Below are positions 7,784 through 16,812 of a DNA stretch of 64,000 bases, in pieces. A program made the translations under genes and the position numbers. The notes beneath the pieces were generated by a model. The model searched no databases and was not told the origin of the DNA. It saw nothing but the letters and a program-made list of their open reading frames with translations. The stretch lies in assembly GCA_038040385.1 (NCBI GenBank), contig JBBPII010000010.1, positions 62,001 to 126,000 on the forward strand, given 5' to 3'. Source of the stretch: Gilichinskyi gelida. Lineage in GTDB: Bacteria > Acidobacteriota > Thermoanaerobaculia > Gp7-AA8. The first letter of the stretch is position 1. Every line of letters starts with the position of its first letter.

Positions 7784-8755
7784 TCAGAAGAGGTCCGAAT
7801 CGCCCATCGTGTAGAAGAAGCTCTGCCGGATTCGCTCGACGGCGTCGGTCATGGCGAAGGGGACACACATCACGCCGAGATCCTGCGGCTCGGGACGCGA
7901 CTCGAAGCCGAGCGCGCGCAGTTCGTCGCCGCCGTTCCAGCACTCGATTGGCCGTCCGTCCGCGGCCTGGCGAAGCAGAATGCCGGCCGACCCCGGCGAG
8001 TCGAAGAGGCCATCGACCCAAATCAGATGGTCCTCGCGTATCCGGAAGACCGACCAGCCGGCGAGCTTGCGCCATCGGCGTAGCGCCAGAAAGAGATACG
8101 ACACCTCGGGATGCTGCAGGTATCGCCAGCGGAGGTACTGCGCGTCGCGGCGCACCATGAAGCCATGGCTCAAGTTGCCCAGTTCATCCGTCACTTCCCG
8201 CACGATCTCGATCTGATACCCGCGCGCCCACCGCTGCCATCGCGCCATCCGCGCGGGGTGCGCCCAGACGCGATACGACACCGGCTCCACCCGCACGGCG
8301 CGGAGGAAGCGGGTGGAGAACTTCTGGATATTCGCCACGTTGAATCCGAAATTGAACGCGACGCGCCCTTCGCAGAACGTGTCGTAGAAATGCTGCGCCA
8401 CGCGGCCGAGGATGCTTGAGGGGCCGCGGCCGACGTGGCGAACGGCCGGATCGGTCATGGTGTCGCCAATGTGGTGCGCGATGTGGGACGGACTCTCCAG
8501 TCCGTCCGCCCGACGGGTTGGAGAACCCGTCCCACATAGACGGACCGGATATCCGGCGTAGTGCCCGACGAGGCGCCCATCCGGATCGAAGGCCAGGCTG
8601 ATCCGTTCGTTGCCGAACGGATTGCTCTGGTACTTCCACCGGAAGTGCTCGAGCGATCGCGGCGCGTGCGGGAAGCAGCGCGCAAACAGGTCGAGAATCT
8701 GCGGCTCATCGCCGGCCCGAAAGGCGCGAATGGTGAACCGCTCGTCAACGAGCAT
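7784..8755 (-). CDS. GNAT-like acetyltransferase-family protein with an in-frame repeat insertion
   Basis: The 323-residue product begins with FTIRAFRAGDEPQILDLF, FRWKYQSNPFG and VGHYAGYPVRL. This is the N-terminal half of a GNAT fold seen in a family that often sits in polysaccharide loci. The C-terminal half (LRWRYLQHP, YLFLALR, IWVDGLFD) resembles a second degenerate GNAT unit. Residues ~73-92 (LCGTGSPTRRADGLESPSH) are encoded by palindromic repeat 8481-8537 and interrupt the first unit just after its acetyl-CoA strand. The insertion keeps the frame, but activity may be lost. The ATG at 8755 overlaps the upstream gene by 11 bases. No substrate can be named. Confidence 0.7.
   Translation of the reverse strand: MLVDERFTIRAFRAGDEPQILDLFARCFPHAPRSLEHFRWKYQSNPFGNERISLAFDPDGRLVGHYAGYPVRLCGTGSPTRRADGLESPSHIAHHIGDTMTDPAVRHVGRGPSSILGRVAQHFYDTFCEGRVAFNFGFNVANIQKFSTRFLRAVRVEPVSYRVWAHPARMARWQRWARGYQIEIVREVTDELGNLSHGFMVRRDAQYLRWRYLQHPEVSYLFLALRRWRKLAGWSVFRIREDHLIWVDGLFDSPGSAGILLRQAADGRPIECWNGGDELRALGFESRPEPQDLGVMCVPFAMTDAVERIRQSFFYTMGDSDLF
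8481..8537. repeat. Interspersed palindromic repeat, family A (in coding sequence)
   Basis: The outer arms are atgtgggacgg and its inverse ending cccgtcccacat; the inner arms are gactctccagtcc and gggttggagaaccc. The element is 57 bp, a multiple of three, and is read through by the GNAT-like gene. Other copies are at 10412-10464, 28719-28770, 39195-39250 and 41033-41093. Confidence 0.85.
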
Positions 8756-10232
8756 GCGTCGGTTCGATCGAGGGGATGGCGCGGAGGTCCATCGGCGCGC
8801 CGGCGCGCCGTTTGGCCACGATGCGAATGGAGCCGGAGCTGACGATCAGCGGATCGGGCATCAGCTTCAACAGCGGCAGCGCGACGGACGCGAACGACGG
8901 CCATCGCGCGGAGGCCATGTGGCGCACGAAGCGGTGGTCGCGATACTCGAAGTCAGGACCGACGGTGAGGATCTCGAAGCCGGAGTGCTCGAGCAGCTCG
9001 ATCATCGCCGATCGCGAGTAGAGGATGCGGTGGGTGCGGAAGGCTTGCGCCAACCACTTCCGCTCGGTCATCAGGAACAACAGCCCTTCGGTGTCGAACG
9101 TCGTCAGCATCAGCACGCCGCCCGGCTTGAGCAGATCCTTGATGCGCACCAGCGCGTCGTGCGGATCGGCCATGTTCTCCAGCACGTGATGCAGGGTGAC
9201 GGCGTCGAACGACGGGCCGGTGTTCACGAACGAGGTGAGCGCCGAGCAGTAGACCTCCAGCCCTTTCGCTCGCGCCGCGCGCGCGGCGGCTGGTGCGCGG
9301 TCGATTCCGACGTACTCGAACTCGCGCGCCGCCGCGGCGCCAAAGCTGCCGTCGCGCACGCCGATCTCCAGCACACGCGCCCGAGCGCCGGTGTGGCGCC
9401 GGAGCGCGGCGATGCGGCGGGCGCTCGTCTTCTCACGCGCCGTCTTGGCGTGCATGGTCTCGTCGAGCGGATCGCTGGCGACGCTGTGCGCGCGCAGCTC
9501 GCGGCGCACCGGCAAGCCGTTCGCCTCCTCTTCGTCGAAACGATTGAGGTACTTGCACTTACAGCGCCCACAGGAACGGACGACGTTCCCCGGGATCTGC
9601 GCCCAGCTCCACACCTCGGAGGAGAAACAGACCGGGCATCGCCGCGCCGCGCGGTAGCTGCTGCGCCGGTCGTTGAGGCGGATGGCGAGTGCCGACAGGA
9701 CTCCTGCGCGCTCGGCGCGGTTGCGCGACGTACTCCGGAGGTCGAGCCGCTCCACGCGAAAGCCGTACTTGTTCGCCAGATACGCGATCTCCAGATCGAA
9801 GCCGGCGCCGGCCAGCTTCGACTCGCCGGCCAAGAGCCGTGCCGCCGCGGCGGAGAACGCCTTCAGATGCAGCGCCGGATCGGGAAGGATCGAAACGAGG
9901 AGCGAGCGGAGCAGCGCGTTGCCGCCGCGGTCGCCCTGGCGATGGGCGAAGACGACATCCGCGGCGCCCGACTCGATCATGGCCACCGCGTCGCCGATGG
10001 CGCTGTCCGGGTACGGCAGATCCGCGTCGGCGACCACCACCACGCTTCCCTTCGCGTCGGACACACCGCGCCGCAGCATCGCGCCGTACTCGCCGTCGCG
10101 CTTGTCGAGCACGCGGATGTCGAACTCGAATCCGGTGGCCTGCAGATAGTGCTCGATCGTCTCGAGCGTGTCGGGCAGCTCGACCGACCGGCCGATCAGC
10201 GGAACGAGCACCGATACGCTGGTGGCGCTCAT
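8745..10232 (-). CDS. GT2 glycosyltransferase-zinc ribbon-methyltransferase fusion
   Basis: This 495-residue protein has three parts. Residues 1-190 are a GT2 (dolichol-phosphate-mannose-synthase-like) domain: VSVLVPLIGR, a VVVADADLPYP metal site and a GFDLEIAYLANKYGF acceptor motif. Residues ~199-226 are a four-to-five-cysteine ribbon (Cys199, Cys202, Cys221, Cys224, Cys226). Residues ~265-450 are a class I methyltransferase (VLEIGVRDGSFG, VGIDRAP, LHHVLENMADP, LLKPGGVLMLTTF), as in Methyltransf_23 proteins. The ribbon-methyltransferase pairing is common in sugar O- or C-methyltransferases; fusion to a transferase suggests add-then-methylate chemistry. The start overlaps the previous stop (ATGA). 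Confidence 0.85.
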   Translation of the reverse strand: MSATSVSVLVPLIGRSVELPDTLETIEHYLQATGFEFDIRVLDKRDGEYGAMLRRGVSDAKGSVVVVADADLPYPDSAIGDAVAMIESGAADVVFAHRQGDRGGNALLRSLLVSILPDPALHLKAFSAAAARLLAGESKLAGAGFDLEIAYLANKYGFRVERLDLRSTSRNRAERAGVLSALAIRLNDRRSSYRAARRCPVCFSSEVWSWAQIPGNVVRSCGRCKCKYLNRFDEEEANGLPVRRELRAHSVASDPLDETMHAKTAREKTSARRIAALRRHTGARARVLEIGVRDGSFGAAAAREFEYVGIDRAPAAARAARAKGLEVYCSALTSFVNTGPSFDAVTLHHVLENMADPHDALVRIKDLLKPGGVLMLTTFDTEGLLFLMTERKWLAQAFRTHRILYSRSAMIELLEHSGFEILTVGPDFEYRDHRFVRHMASARWPSFASVALPLLKLMPDPLIVSSGSIRIVAKRRAGAPMDLRAIPSIEPTHAR

Positions 10233-11236
10233 GGAGACATTCTAGCCCTCGACCACGCGCGGAGAATGCGCCCGCCGCGGGTCATCGTGCGCATGTGGAG
10301 GGTTTCACCCTGGTAGACGCGCCAGACGTCATCGGGCACATCGTCTTCATCGCCGAGGCAACCGGCGGCCGTCTCGAAGGTGGCGAGAGGCGACGCCTCC
10401 GTCACGACGTCATGTGGGGCGGGCTCTCTGGCCTGCCCGGACGGACTGAGAGTCCGTCCCACATCCGGCCGCTCGAACCGCTTGGCCAGCGCCCCACCCC
10501 ACTTGCGTAGGTACTCCCCCTCCGACCGCGCGTACGACGCCGCGGCCTCGGGCGACCCGCCGGCGCTCTGGTTGTACAGATGACGGCAGCGCGCGGCCGG
10601 GACGTAGACGACATCGCCGCCCACACGGCGAAGGAAGTCGTTCTCCTCGAAGTACAGCGGGAACCGCTCGTCGAAGCCGCCGGCGTCGTCGAAGGCAGTC
10701 GCGCGGATGGCCATCACCGCGCCGGAGATGGCGCGAACGCGCGTCGTCCGCCGCAACGACCAGAATTCGAGGCGGGCGCGAAACCGCCTCCGGTCGCGCC
10801 ACCGCGCCCAAACGCTCGAGCGACCGGCGAGGACGCGATCGATGACCTCCGCGCGCGTATGCAGGTTGGCTGGCGGAAGGAGCCACCGCTGCGCATCGTC
10901 CCAGAAGAGGGCCGGACCGGCGACGGCCGCCCCGGCGCCCTCGAGGGCATCGATGGCGCCGGCGGCGAAGCGGACGTCGGGATTCGACACCACGATCAGC
11001 TCCGCGTCGCAAGCTCGTCGGCCGGCGTTGATCGCCGCCGCATATCCCACGTTCGACGGCGACGCGATGACCACGTCGGCCGCCGCGCGCAACGTCTCCG
11101 CCTCGGCGGCATCGACGCTGTTGTCGACCGCCACGACCTGCAGCGGCCGCGCGGTCGCCGCGCGCGCGGTGCGGATGGCCTCGAGGGCGAGCGCGGACGA
11201 GCGGTAGTTGACCACCAGCAGCGCGATGGAGGTCAT
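10229..11236 (-). CDS. GT2 family glycosyltransferase (rhamnosyltransferase-like) with a repeat insertion
   Basis: A 335-residue GT2 enzyme: IALLVVNYRSSALALEAI, VVAVDNSVD, SNVGYAAAINAG, VVSNPDVRF and a YFEENDFLRR acceptor-site motif. The family moves sugars such as rhamnose onto growing polysaccharides in the cytoplasm. The start at 11236 overlaps the stop of the ABC ATPase gene (ATGA); a longer in-frame reading to 11503 is antisense-like and rejected. Residues ~258-275 (VGRTLSPSGQAREPAPH) come from palindromic repeat 10412-10464 and lie beyond the catalytic core, where they are probably tolerated. Its stop overlaps the start of the next gene (ATGA). Confidence 0.85.
   Translation of the reverse strand: MTSIALLVVNYRSSALALEAIRTARAATARPLQVVAVDNSVDAAEAETLRAAADVVIASPSNVGYAAAINAGRRACDAELIVVSNPDVRFAAGAIDALEGAGAAVAGPALFWDDAQRWLLPPANLHTRAEVIDRVLAGRSSVWARWRDRRRFRARLEFWSLRRTTRVRAISGAVMAIRATAFDDAGGFDERFPLYFEENDFLRRVGGDVVYVPAARCRHLYNQSAGGSPEAAASYARSEGEYLRKWGGALAKRFERPDVGRTLSPSGQAREPAPHDVVTEASPLATFETAAGCLGDEDDVPDDVWRVYQGETLHMRTMTRGGRILRAWSRARMSP
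10412..10464. repeat. Interspersed palindromic repeat, family A (in coding sequence)
   Basis: Arms atgtggggcgggctct and agagtccgtcccacat with a gcctgcccggacgg centre. It is translated as part of the GT2 protein on the minus strand. Confidence 0.8.
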
Positions 11237-12447
11237 CGCGGAGCGACTGCCTCGACCGGCTCCTGCACCCAGCGATGGTCGATGGCGATCAGACCGATCT
11301 CGTAGCGGTCGCCGGTGATGGAGAAAGCTGGGCGGACGTCGCGGCGATCGAAGACGCTCAGCGCGTTCTCGTCGCCGACGTAGGCGATGATCGAGTAGTC
11401 GCCGCGCGTCAACGGGACGTCGCGGAGCTGCACGGCCAGCTCGTACTCGTTGCGGCCGACGAGTGGCGGGATGCCGTCGGCGTGCGTGCCGATGGCGAAG
11501 CACTGCAGGTCGTCCGCCGACCGGTGGACGCCGACGATGGCGTGCACCGGCTGCGCGGCGTCATCGGAGTGGATGCGGAGCGAAACGTGGATGTCCTCGC
11601 CGCGGGCGAAGGTGTCGCGCGGACGCCCGGCGCGGTCGCCGACCACGATGTCGCGGAAGCGGACCGGCGACGGCGGCCGCTCGTGCTCCGGCTCCCCTTC
11701 GCTGGCGGGGCGCTCGCGATCGCGCTGCAGCAGGAACGTCTCGTATTCGTGCGTCACGTCGAGCGTCGGCCCGTAGCGCATCACCCGGCCGTGATCGAGC
11801 CACAGCGCCCGGCGGCAGATGGTGTTGACGTGATAGAGCGCGTGCGAGCAGAAGAGGATGGTCTTGCCCGCCTCTTGAAACTCGCGAATCTTGTCGACGC
11901 ACTTCTTCTGAAAATGTCCGTCACCGACGGCGAGCGCCTCGTCGATGATCAGGATGTCGGGATTGGCGTTGACGGCCACCGAGAACGCCAGCCGCATGTA
12001 CATCCCGGAGGAGTAGGTCTTCACCGGCCGGTCGAGAAATGTCCCGAGCTCGGAAAACTCCAGGATTGCCGGCAGGCGCTGTTTCACCTCGGCCGGAGAG
12101 AGCCCCAGGATCGCAGCGTTGAGCGCGGCGTTGTCGCGGCCGGTGAACTCGGGATGAAAGCCCGTTCCCAATTCGAGGATGGAGGCGATGTTGCCATGGG
12201 CCTCGAGCGAGCCGCTGCTCGGCCTGGTCACACCGCACAAGAGCTTGAGCAAAGTGCTCTTGCCAGCACCGTTCTGCCCGACGATTCCGATGGTCTCGCC
12301 ACGCTCGACTTCGAAACTGACGTCCTGGAGTGCCGGGAAGACGGTGTGGCGCGGGCGGCGGGTGATGGCCTCGACCAGGCGGTCGATGGGCCGCGGATAG
12401 AGGTCGTAGTGCTTGGTCAGCTCGACCGCGCGGACGGCGATGGTCAT
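11233..12447 (-). CDS. ABC transporter ATP-binding protein for polysaccharide export (Wzt-like)
   Basis: Residues 1-235 are an ABC ATPase: Walker A GQNGAGKST (57-65), signature YSSGMYMRLAFSVA, Walker B ILIIDEAL and the switch His in LFCSHALYH. The HTVFPALQDVSFEVERGETIG lead-in and long N-terminus are typical of the Wzt/TagH/RfbE class that exports lipid-linked O-antigen or teichoic acid. Residues ~255-404 form a beta-rich C-terminal domain like the Wzt carbohydrate-binding domain, which selects finished chains. The partner permease is not adjacent; the best candidate in the window is the Wzm-like protein at 20669-21502. A TACAAT box ends 9 bases before the ATG, with no ribosome binding site. 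Confidence 0.9.
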   Translation of the reverse strand: MTIAVRAVELTKHYDLYPRPIDRLVEAITRRPRHTVFPALQDVSFEVERGETIGIVGQNGAGKSTLLKLLCGVTRPSSGSLEAHGNIASILELGTGFHPEFTGRDNAALNAAILGLSPAEVKQRLPAILEFSELGTFLDRPVKTYSSGMYMRLAFSVAVNANPDILIIDEALAVGDGHFQKKCVDKIREFQEAGKTILFCSHALYHVNTICRRALWLDHGRVMRYGPTLDVTHEYETFLLQRDRERPASEGEPEHERPPSPVRFRDIVVGDRAGRPRDTFARGEDIHVSLRIHSDDAAQPVHAIVGVHRSADDLQCFAIGTHADGIPPLVGRNEYELAVQLRDVPLTRGDYSIIAYVGDENALSVFDRRDVRPAFSITGDRYEIGLIAIDHRWVQEPVEAVAPR

Positions 12448-12456
12448 CGGCTCGAT

Positions 12457-12462
12457 ATTGTA
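12457..12462 (-). promoter_or_regulatory. Candidate -10 box (TACAAT) before the Wzt-like gene
   Basis: TACAAT on the minus strand, 9 bases ahead of the ATG at 12447. The preceding gene on this strand ends in a hairpin (12477-12500), so a new transcript is expected here. No -35 consensus is visible; a leaderless message is likely. Confidence 0.45.
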
Positions 12463-12476
12463 CGGTCCAAAAGCAG

Positions 12477-12500
12477 AGTGGCGGGCCGGAGCCCGCCACT
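12477..12500 (-). terminator. Hairpin terminator after the PKD-repeat gene
   Basis: Ten-base perfect arms agtggcgggc and gcccgccact around a cgga loop, followed on the minus strand by a short T-containing stretch (CTGCTTTTGG). It separates the PKD gene from the polysaccharide export genes. Confidence 0.6.
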
Positions 12501-12525
12501 CGAGGTACTCATTGCTTTTGAATGC

Positions 12526-15500
12526 TTAGTGCTTCGAGGGACGCTTGCGCGCTCCCGGAATCGGCGTGATGCCCGATTCATTCGCCACCTTCACCCTCTG
12601 CTTGAGGGTTCTCGATCCGCCCGCGGTGTTGGTAATGGTGACCGCGACATCGAAGAGGCCGGCTTGCCTGAACTTGTGCTGGATAGCCTGGCCGGTCTCC
12701 AGCGGGCTGCCGTCATCGAAGTCCCACGTGAATGTGTGCGTGGCACAGTTGAACGGATATCCGTAGGCGTAAACCTGGAAGCCCACCTTCTCGCTGTCCT
12801 TGCAATCGACGCCGTTCGGTGTGCAGAAGCTGGATTCGCCATACCAGCCGTAGTAGACGTTCTGCGCCGTCATCTCCGGGCACGCGCCGCTCTGCGCCGC
12901 GACCACTTTTACCGGGAACGAAAGCGGGACCGGGGTCGGCGTCGTCGCGTTGGAGAGCGAGACGGAAACCGTGTAATCGCCCGGCGAGGGAAAGGCAAAC
13001 AAAGGCGTAGCACTGTTGGAACTCGCGTCGCTGTTGCCGAACGCCCAAGCGTAGTTCGTGATGGTACAGCCCGCGGGATAGCCCGACAGATCGATGCGGA
13101 ACGAGATCGGCTCACCGGCGGTGCACGTGCCGCCCGGACGGCAATTCGGCGCGGTCTGGCTGGAGTACGCCGGCGAGACGTTCTGCGCTCCCAGCGGCGG
13201 GCACTGGGCAGGATTCCCAACACTTCCGACCTTGACGTTGATCAGATAGGTGGCGAGCTGCGGGCCATTGCTGACGGTCAGCGAGACCGTCTTGGTGCCG
13301 GCGCTGCTGAAGACGTGAACCGGCGCGACATCGGTCGAAGTGTTGTTCGCGGTACCGGCCTCTCCGAAGTTCCAGGAGTACGAGTGGGTCGTGCAGCCGA
13401 GGTTATAGCCGTTCTGGCCGTAGACCGCGAAAGCGACCGCCTCGCCCGGATCGCAGTTGCCGAAGCTCGCCGTACAGCCCGATCCGGCGCCGCTGTAGCC
13501 AATATAGGCGCTGGTTGACGTCAACGAGCCGCACGACGGATTGGGATTCGGGTTCGGGTTCGGGTTCGGGTTCGGATTGGGATTCGGATTCGGATTGGGA
13601 TTCGGATTCGGATTGGCGCTTCCGACGTTGATCGTCCGGTTCATCGTCAGCTCAGGCCCGTCTCCGCCTTTCAGCTTCATGGTGACTGTGTAGGTGTTGG
13701 CGCTGTTGTAGGCGTGGGTCGGCTGCGGGTCGGTCGAATGCGGCGAGCCGTCGCCGAAGTTCCAATCGTACACATGGCACGGCTGTTTCACCCACCCGTA
13801 CTGCTGCGCGAAGAAGGTGATGGTCTCACCAACGCCGCACACGTCCACCGTGCTCTGGCAGGCGGTGCCGCTGGCGGGTCCGTAGTAGGCGATCGTCGTG
13901 TTGGAAGCATTCGGACTCGAGCAGAGGGGCTGCGAGAGGCTGATGTTGACGGAAGTCGGAGCGAGCGATCCGATCGCGTTTTCCACCGCTACGCTGATCG
14001 TGTAGGCGCCGGGGACAGGGAATTGCGGCGTGTAGGTCGCGAAGCTCGCGCCTTCGCCGGTCGAGCCGGTCACCGCTCCCGCGCCGGTGGCGCTCCAGGT
14101 GTACTTCCAGGCCGCGTTGGGCGTGCCGAAGGTGAACGAGCACGGCGAGCCGAGACTGGTGCAGCCGTTCACGGTGATGCTGCCGGACGGCCCACTGAGG
14201 TTCAACTTCGTTTGGCTCTGTGATGCAAATGCGGTACAGGTGGTCGCCGCGGACGCAACCTGAACGATCAGGCGCACCTGCATCGGCGAAGCGCCGAAGT
14301 TCGTCTTGGGCACCGAGAAGGTGGTCGGGCCGGCGAGCGTTCCGGGCCCCGTCTGTTGGAGGCCCGCCGGTGTGCCGTTCTGATTGAGGAGCGTCCAGGT
14401 GTAGGTGGCCGGCGTCAACCCGAGCAACGGAAGATCCGCCGAGCTCGCGGTCGTCCGGATGGCTGCGGAGAACAGAATGTTCAACGCGTTCCCGGGATCT
14501 TTCTTCGGCTCGTCGAGGCTGAGGGTGTACGGTTGGACGTTGTACTTGAACGGATTGATGTCGTACTTCGCCTCGGTGGACTTCATGGTGAAGCTCGGCG
14601 AGGGGTTCTGCGCGTTGTTCGGTCCATAGTGCGCGGTGAAAATCAGCGTGCGGGTTCCGCATACGCCGACGCCCTGCGGATCGTCGGGCTTCTTCGTGTT
14701 CACCGTGCCGTCGATGTTCCAGTCGTTGTAATGGCTTTCCAACGCTCCGTCGGACGCATCGATCCACTGATCGCTGCTGACGATCGCCGCAGTCGAGCTG
14801 AGATCGGGCTGGGTGAAGAGGAGCTCAGGACGTCCGCTGATTCCGATGCGGATCTGCGGCTTCTGAATCTGCACCTGCACGCTCTCGGACGTACTGTCCA
14901 CCTTGACGGTCGCCGTCTTCGTCACCGGACCATTGGCGAACGACGCATTGGTCAGACCGCCGAATTGATAGGCGATGTCGGGAGAGACGGGCGAACGAGG
15001 GTACTGACTCGGATCGTCGGTGAAGCTCCACGTGACGTTCGGCGGATTCGGTGAGGAGCTGGTACTGGTGAAGGTGATTTCGTCGCCGTAATAGGGTCCG
15101 GGACCGGCATTGCCGACTGCTTTGCCGTTCGGGGTGTTCCCCACCTTCTTCACCTTCGGCACCGTGCTGTCGGAGGAGTTCAACTCGTAGACATCGCCGA
15201 GGCCGTATGCCGCCACGATCAGATAGTACTTGCCGCCGTGCTTGACGACCCTCGCGTCGCCCATCGACGCTTTCGATCCGTCCGCGGCGGAGGCGGAATT
15301 GGCTGCAGCATAGCCGGGGGCCCCGTTGCGCAGGTAGTAGTTGACGAAGTACTGCCGCGACGCGCCTCCCGCCGGCTGCGCCGAGCCCACCAACAGAGGA
15401 ATTGCCGTGATCGAGTTACCGGCGAGCTTGTACAAGCGTATGTTGGCCCCGCCGACCGAATCCTTGGCCGGCGCGAACGCCTCTTGACCGAATATGGTGA

Positions 15501-16638
15501 GGTAGCCTGCGCCATAGCGCACGGTCGGCACATTGCTGTAGGCACGTCCCAGGTCGATCTCCGGCTGTTTGGTATAGCCGTTCCCGTCCGACGTGAGAAT
15601 CGTCAGCCTTGCGTTGTTGGTGCCCTGGACGAGGTTGGCCTCCGAAATGGCGTAAAAGTTGGTGCCGTCCGTCTCGACGGAATGATAGATACCTTCCGAG
15701 GGGGCAATGTTGAGGATGTTTTGCCCGCTCAGAATGCCGTCATTCGTATACACGCGCAGGCGCTTGTCCTGCTCGATCGTCGCGATACGGCCGTTCGTCG
15801 CCTTGGCGAAGGCGTTAATGACGTTGGGGATGTTCTGCCGTTTCTCTTTCGCGGTCGTCGTCGCTTCGCCGACGTAGTAAACGCTGGAATAGCTGCCGCT
15901 TTCCGGCGAGACGATCAGGTAATACTTTCCCTGGCTCTTGACGCTGACCACTTTGTCCGGCGTGACATCGCCCGTCGCGTCGTTCGGAAGCTGCTGCCAG
16001 ATGCTGTCGAGCCTCCCGATGGTGTTCGGGGGTGCGATGTAGCCGGTATCCTTGAGCATCCCCAGGCCGTAAGGGTTGTACGCCACGTATATGTACCCGC
16101 GGTCATCCCAATCGAAGCCGAACAAACGATCCTGCCCGTCGGTGTTGTAGATCGTCCACGACGACTCTAACTCCGCATAAAAGAAAACATCCCATTTCAG
16201 GATCGTCTCGAGAAACGTGCGATTTCCCCAACCCGTACAGCAGACCAAATTGATCGGAACTTGAGGCTCGCCGCCGGCAAGGCGGCTGAAGAAGGTCGGC
16301 AGGTCATACGCGACCAGCGCGCTGCCGACGATCATGTAGACGCGGTTCCGCTCGGGCGCGATGCCCAGCGTCCGGGCGTACGCCGTTCGGAAGGGGCCCT
16401 GCCATGGTCGCTGGCCGTTCGCATCGAGATACCGGCCGACGAACGTCTTGATCGGATCGCTGTAGGGAGCGGTCAACGGCACGGCGCCGTCAGGAAGTGA
16501 CGGGCAAGCGAGGGTCGTACAGGGCACCGGCGTGTTCGGCGTCTTGGCCGGCAACGGCCAGGGCTGGCTCCACGCCGTGTGTGCGACGGCGAGAACCGCG
16601 AAGACGAACCACGAAAATCTGATCGACAATCGATTCAC
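12526..16638 (-). CDS. Large secreted PKD-repeat protein with N-terminal propeller-like region
   Basis: About 1370 residues. The signal peptide is MNRLSIRFSWFVFAVLAVAHTAWS-Q. Residues to ~480 contain repeated YYLIV strands and aromatic motifs like a beta-propeller. The rest is a series of PKD/Ig-like domains, with YDWNFGDGSP, YSWNFGEAG, YAWAFGNSD and FTWDFDDGSP marking four clear units near the C-terminus, each followed by a TVSVSLSN-type strand and each having a paired Cys. A linker of 13 Asn-Pro dipeptides sits between two of them. PKD proteins are usually cell-surface adhesion or polymer-binding proteins. The GTG at 16638 follows GGGGGAAGGA; GTG 16656 is an alternative. No enzyme domain is seen. 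Confidence 0.85.
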   Translation of the reverse strand: MNRLSIRFSWFVFAVLAVAHTAWSQPWPLPAKTPNTPVPCTTLACPSLPDGAVPLTAPYSDPIKTFVGRYLDANGQRPWQGPFRTAYARTLGIAPERNRVYMIVGSALVAYDLPTFFSRLAGGEPQVPINLVCCTGWGNRTFLETILKWDVFFYAELESSWTIYNTDGQDRLFGFDWDDRGYIYVAYNPYGLGMLKDTGYIAPPNTIGRLDSIWQQLPNDATGDVTPDKVVSVKSQGKYYLIVSPESGSYSSVYYVGEATTTAKEKRQNIPNVINAFAKATNGRIATIEQDKRLRVYTNDGILSGQNILNIAPSEGIYHSVETDGTNFYAISEANLVQGTNNARLTILTSDGNGYTKQPEIDLGRAYSNVPTVRYGAGYLTIFGQEAFAPAKDSVGGANIRLYKLAGNSITAIPLLVGSAQPAGGASRQYFVNYYLRNGAPGYAAANSASAADGSKASMGDARVVKHGGKYYLIVAAYGLGDVYELNSSDSTVPKVKKVGNTPNGKAVGNAGPGPYYGDEITFTSTSSSPNPPNVTWSFTDDPSQYPRSPVSPDIAYQFGGLTNASFANGPVTKTATVKVDSTSESVQVQIQKPQIRIGISGRPELLFTQPDLSSTAAIVSSDQWIDASDGALESHYNDWNIDGTVNTKKPDDPQGVGVCGTRTLIFTAHYGPNNAQNPSPSFTMKSTEAKYDINPFKYNVQPYTLSLDEPKKDPGNALNILFSAAIRTTASSADLPLLGLTPATYTWTLLNQNGTPAGLQQTGPGTLAGPTTFSVPKTNFGASPMQVRLIVQVASAATTCTAFASQSQTKLNLSGPSGSITVNGCTSLGSPCSFTFGTPNAAWKYTWSATGAGAVTGSTGEGASFATYTPQFPVPGAYTISVAVENAIGSLAPTSVNISLSQPLCSSPNASNTTIAYYGPASGTACQSTVDVCGVGETITFFAQQYGWVKQPCHVYDWNFGDGSPHSTDPQPTHAYNSANTYTVTMKLKGGDGPELTMNRTINVGSANPNPNPNPNPNPNPNPNPNPNPNPNPSCGSLTSTSAYIGYSGAGSGCTASFGNCDPGEAVAFAVYGQNGYNLGCTTHSYSWNFGEAGTANNTSTDVAPVHVFSSAGTKTVSLTVSNGPQLATYLINVKVGSVGNPAQCPPLGAQNVSPAYSSQTAPNCRPGGTCTAGEPISFRIDLSGYPAGCTITNYAWAFGNSDASSNSATPLFAFPSPGDYTVSVSLSNATTPTPVPLSFPVKVVAAQSGACPEMTAQNVYYGWYGESSFCTPNGVDCKDSEKVGFQVYAYGYPFNCATHTFTWDFDDGSPLETGQAIQHKFRQAGLFDVAVTITNTAGGSRTLKQRVKVANESGITPIPGARKRPSKH
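13537..13614 (-). repeat. Hexanucleotide array encoding 13 Asn-Pro dipeptides
   Basis: Seventy-eight bases of imperfect ggattc/gggttc hexamers, all in frame, encode an (NP)13 linker between PKD domains. The mix of CCG, CCC and AAT/AAC codons shows some age, but copy number can vary by slippage without changing the frame. Confidence 0.95.
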
Positions 16639-16759
16639 TTTCCTTCCCCCAGACACCGTGAGATTGATCCGAATTGGAGACTCCCGCTCACCGGGAAACG
16701 AAGGTTATTTTACTTTGTTGGACCTGAAGCTGTCGAGAGAAAACTTGGGACCAAACACA

Positions 16760-16789
16760 AAGGGCGGGCCGGATAACCGGCCCGCCCTT
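16760..16789 (-). terminator. Strong hairpin terminator after the secreted protein gene 16813-18480
   Basis: Thirteen-base perfect arms (aagggcgggccgg and its inverse) around ataa, followed on the minus strand by TTTGTGTTTGG. It lies 24 bases after the stop of the upstream gene. Confidence 0.8.
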
Positions 16790-16812
16790 CGGCTTGCTGC
16801 GAGATCAGGAGA

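Noticed and set aside
10239..10244. TAGAAT as another leaderless promoter, before the gene starting at 10232
   Set aside because: It lies inside the end of the upstream GT2 coding sequence, and the two genes are joined by an ATGA overlap, so a separate promoter is not needed.
13537..13614. Short regular repeats as a CRISPR array
   Set aside because: Units are 6 bases with no spacers and encode an in-frame Asn-Pro linker.
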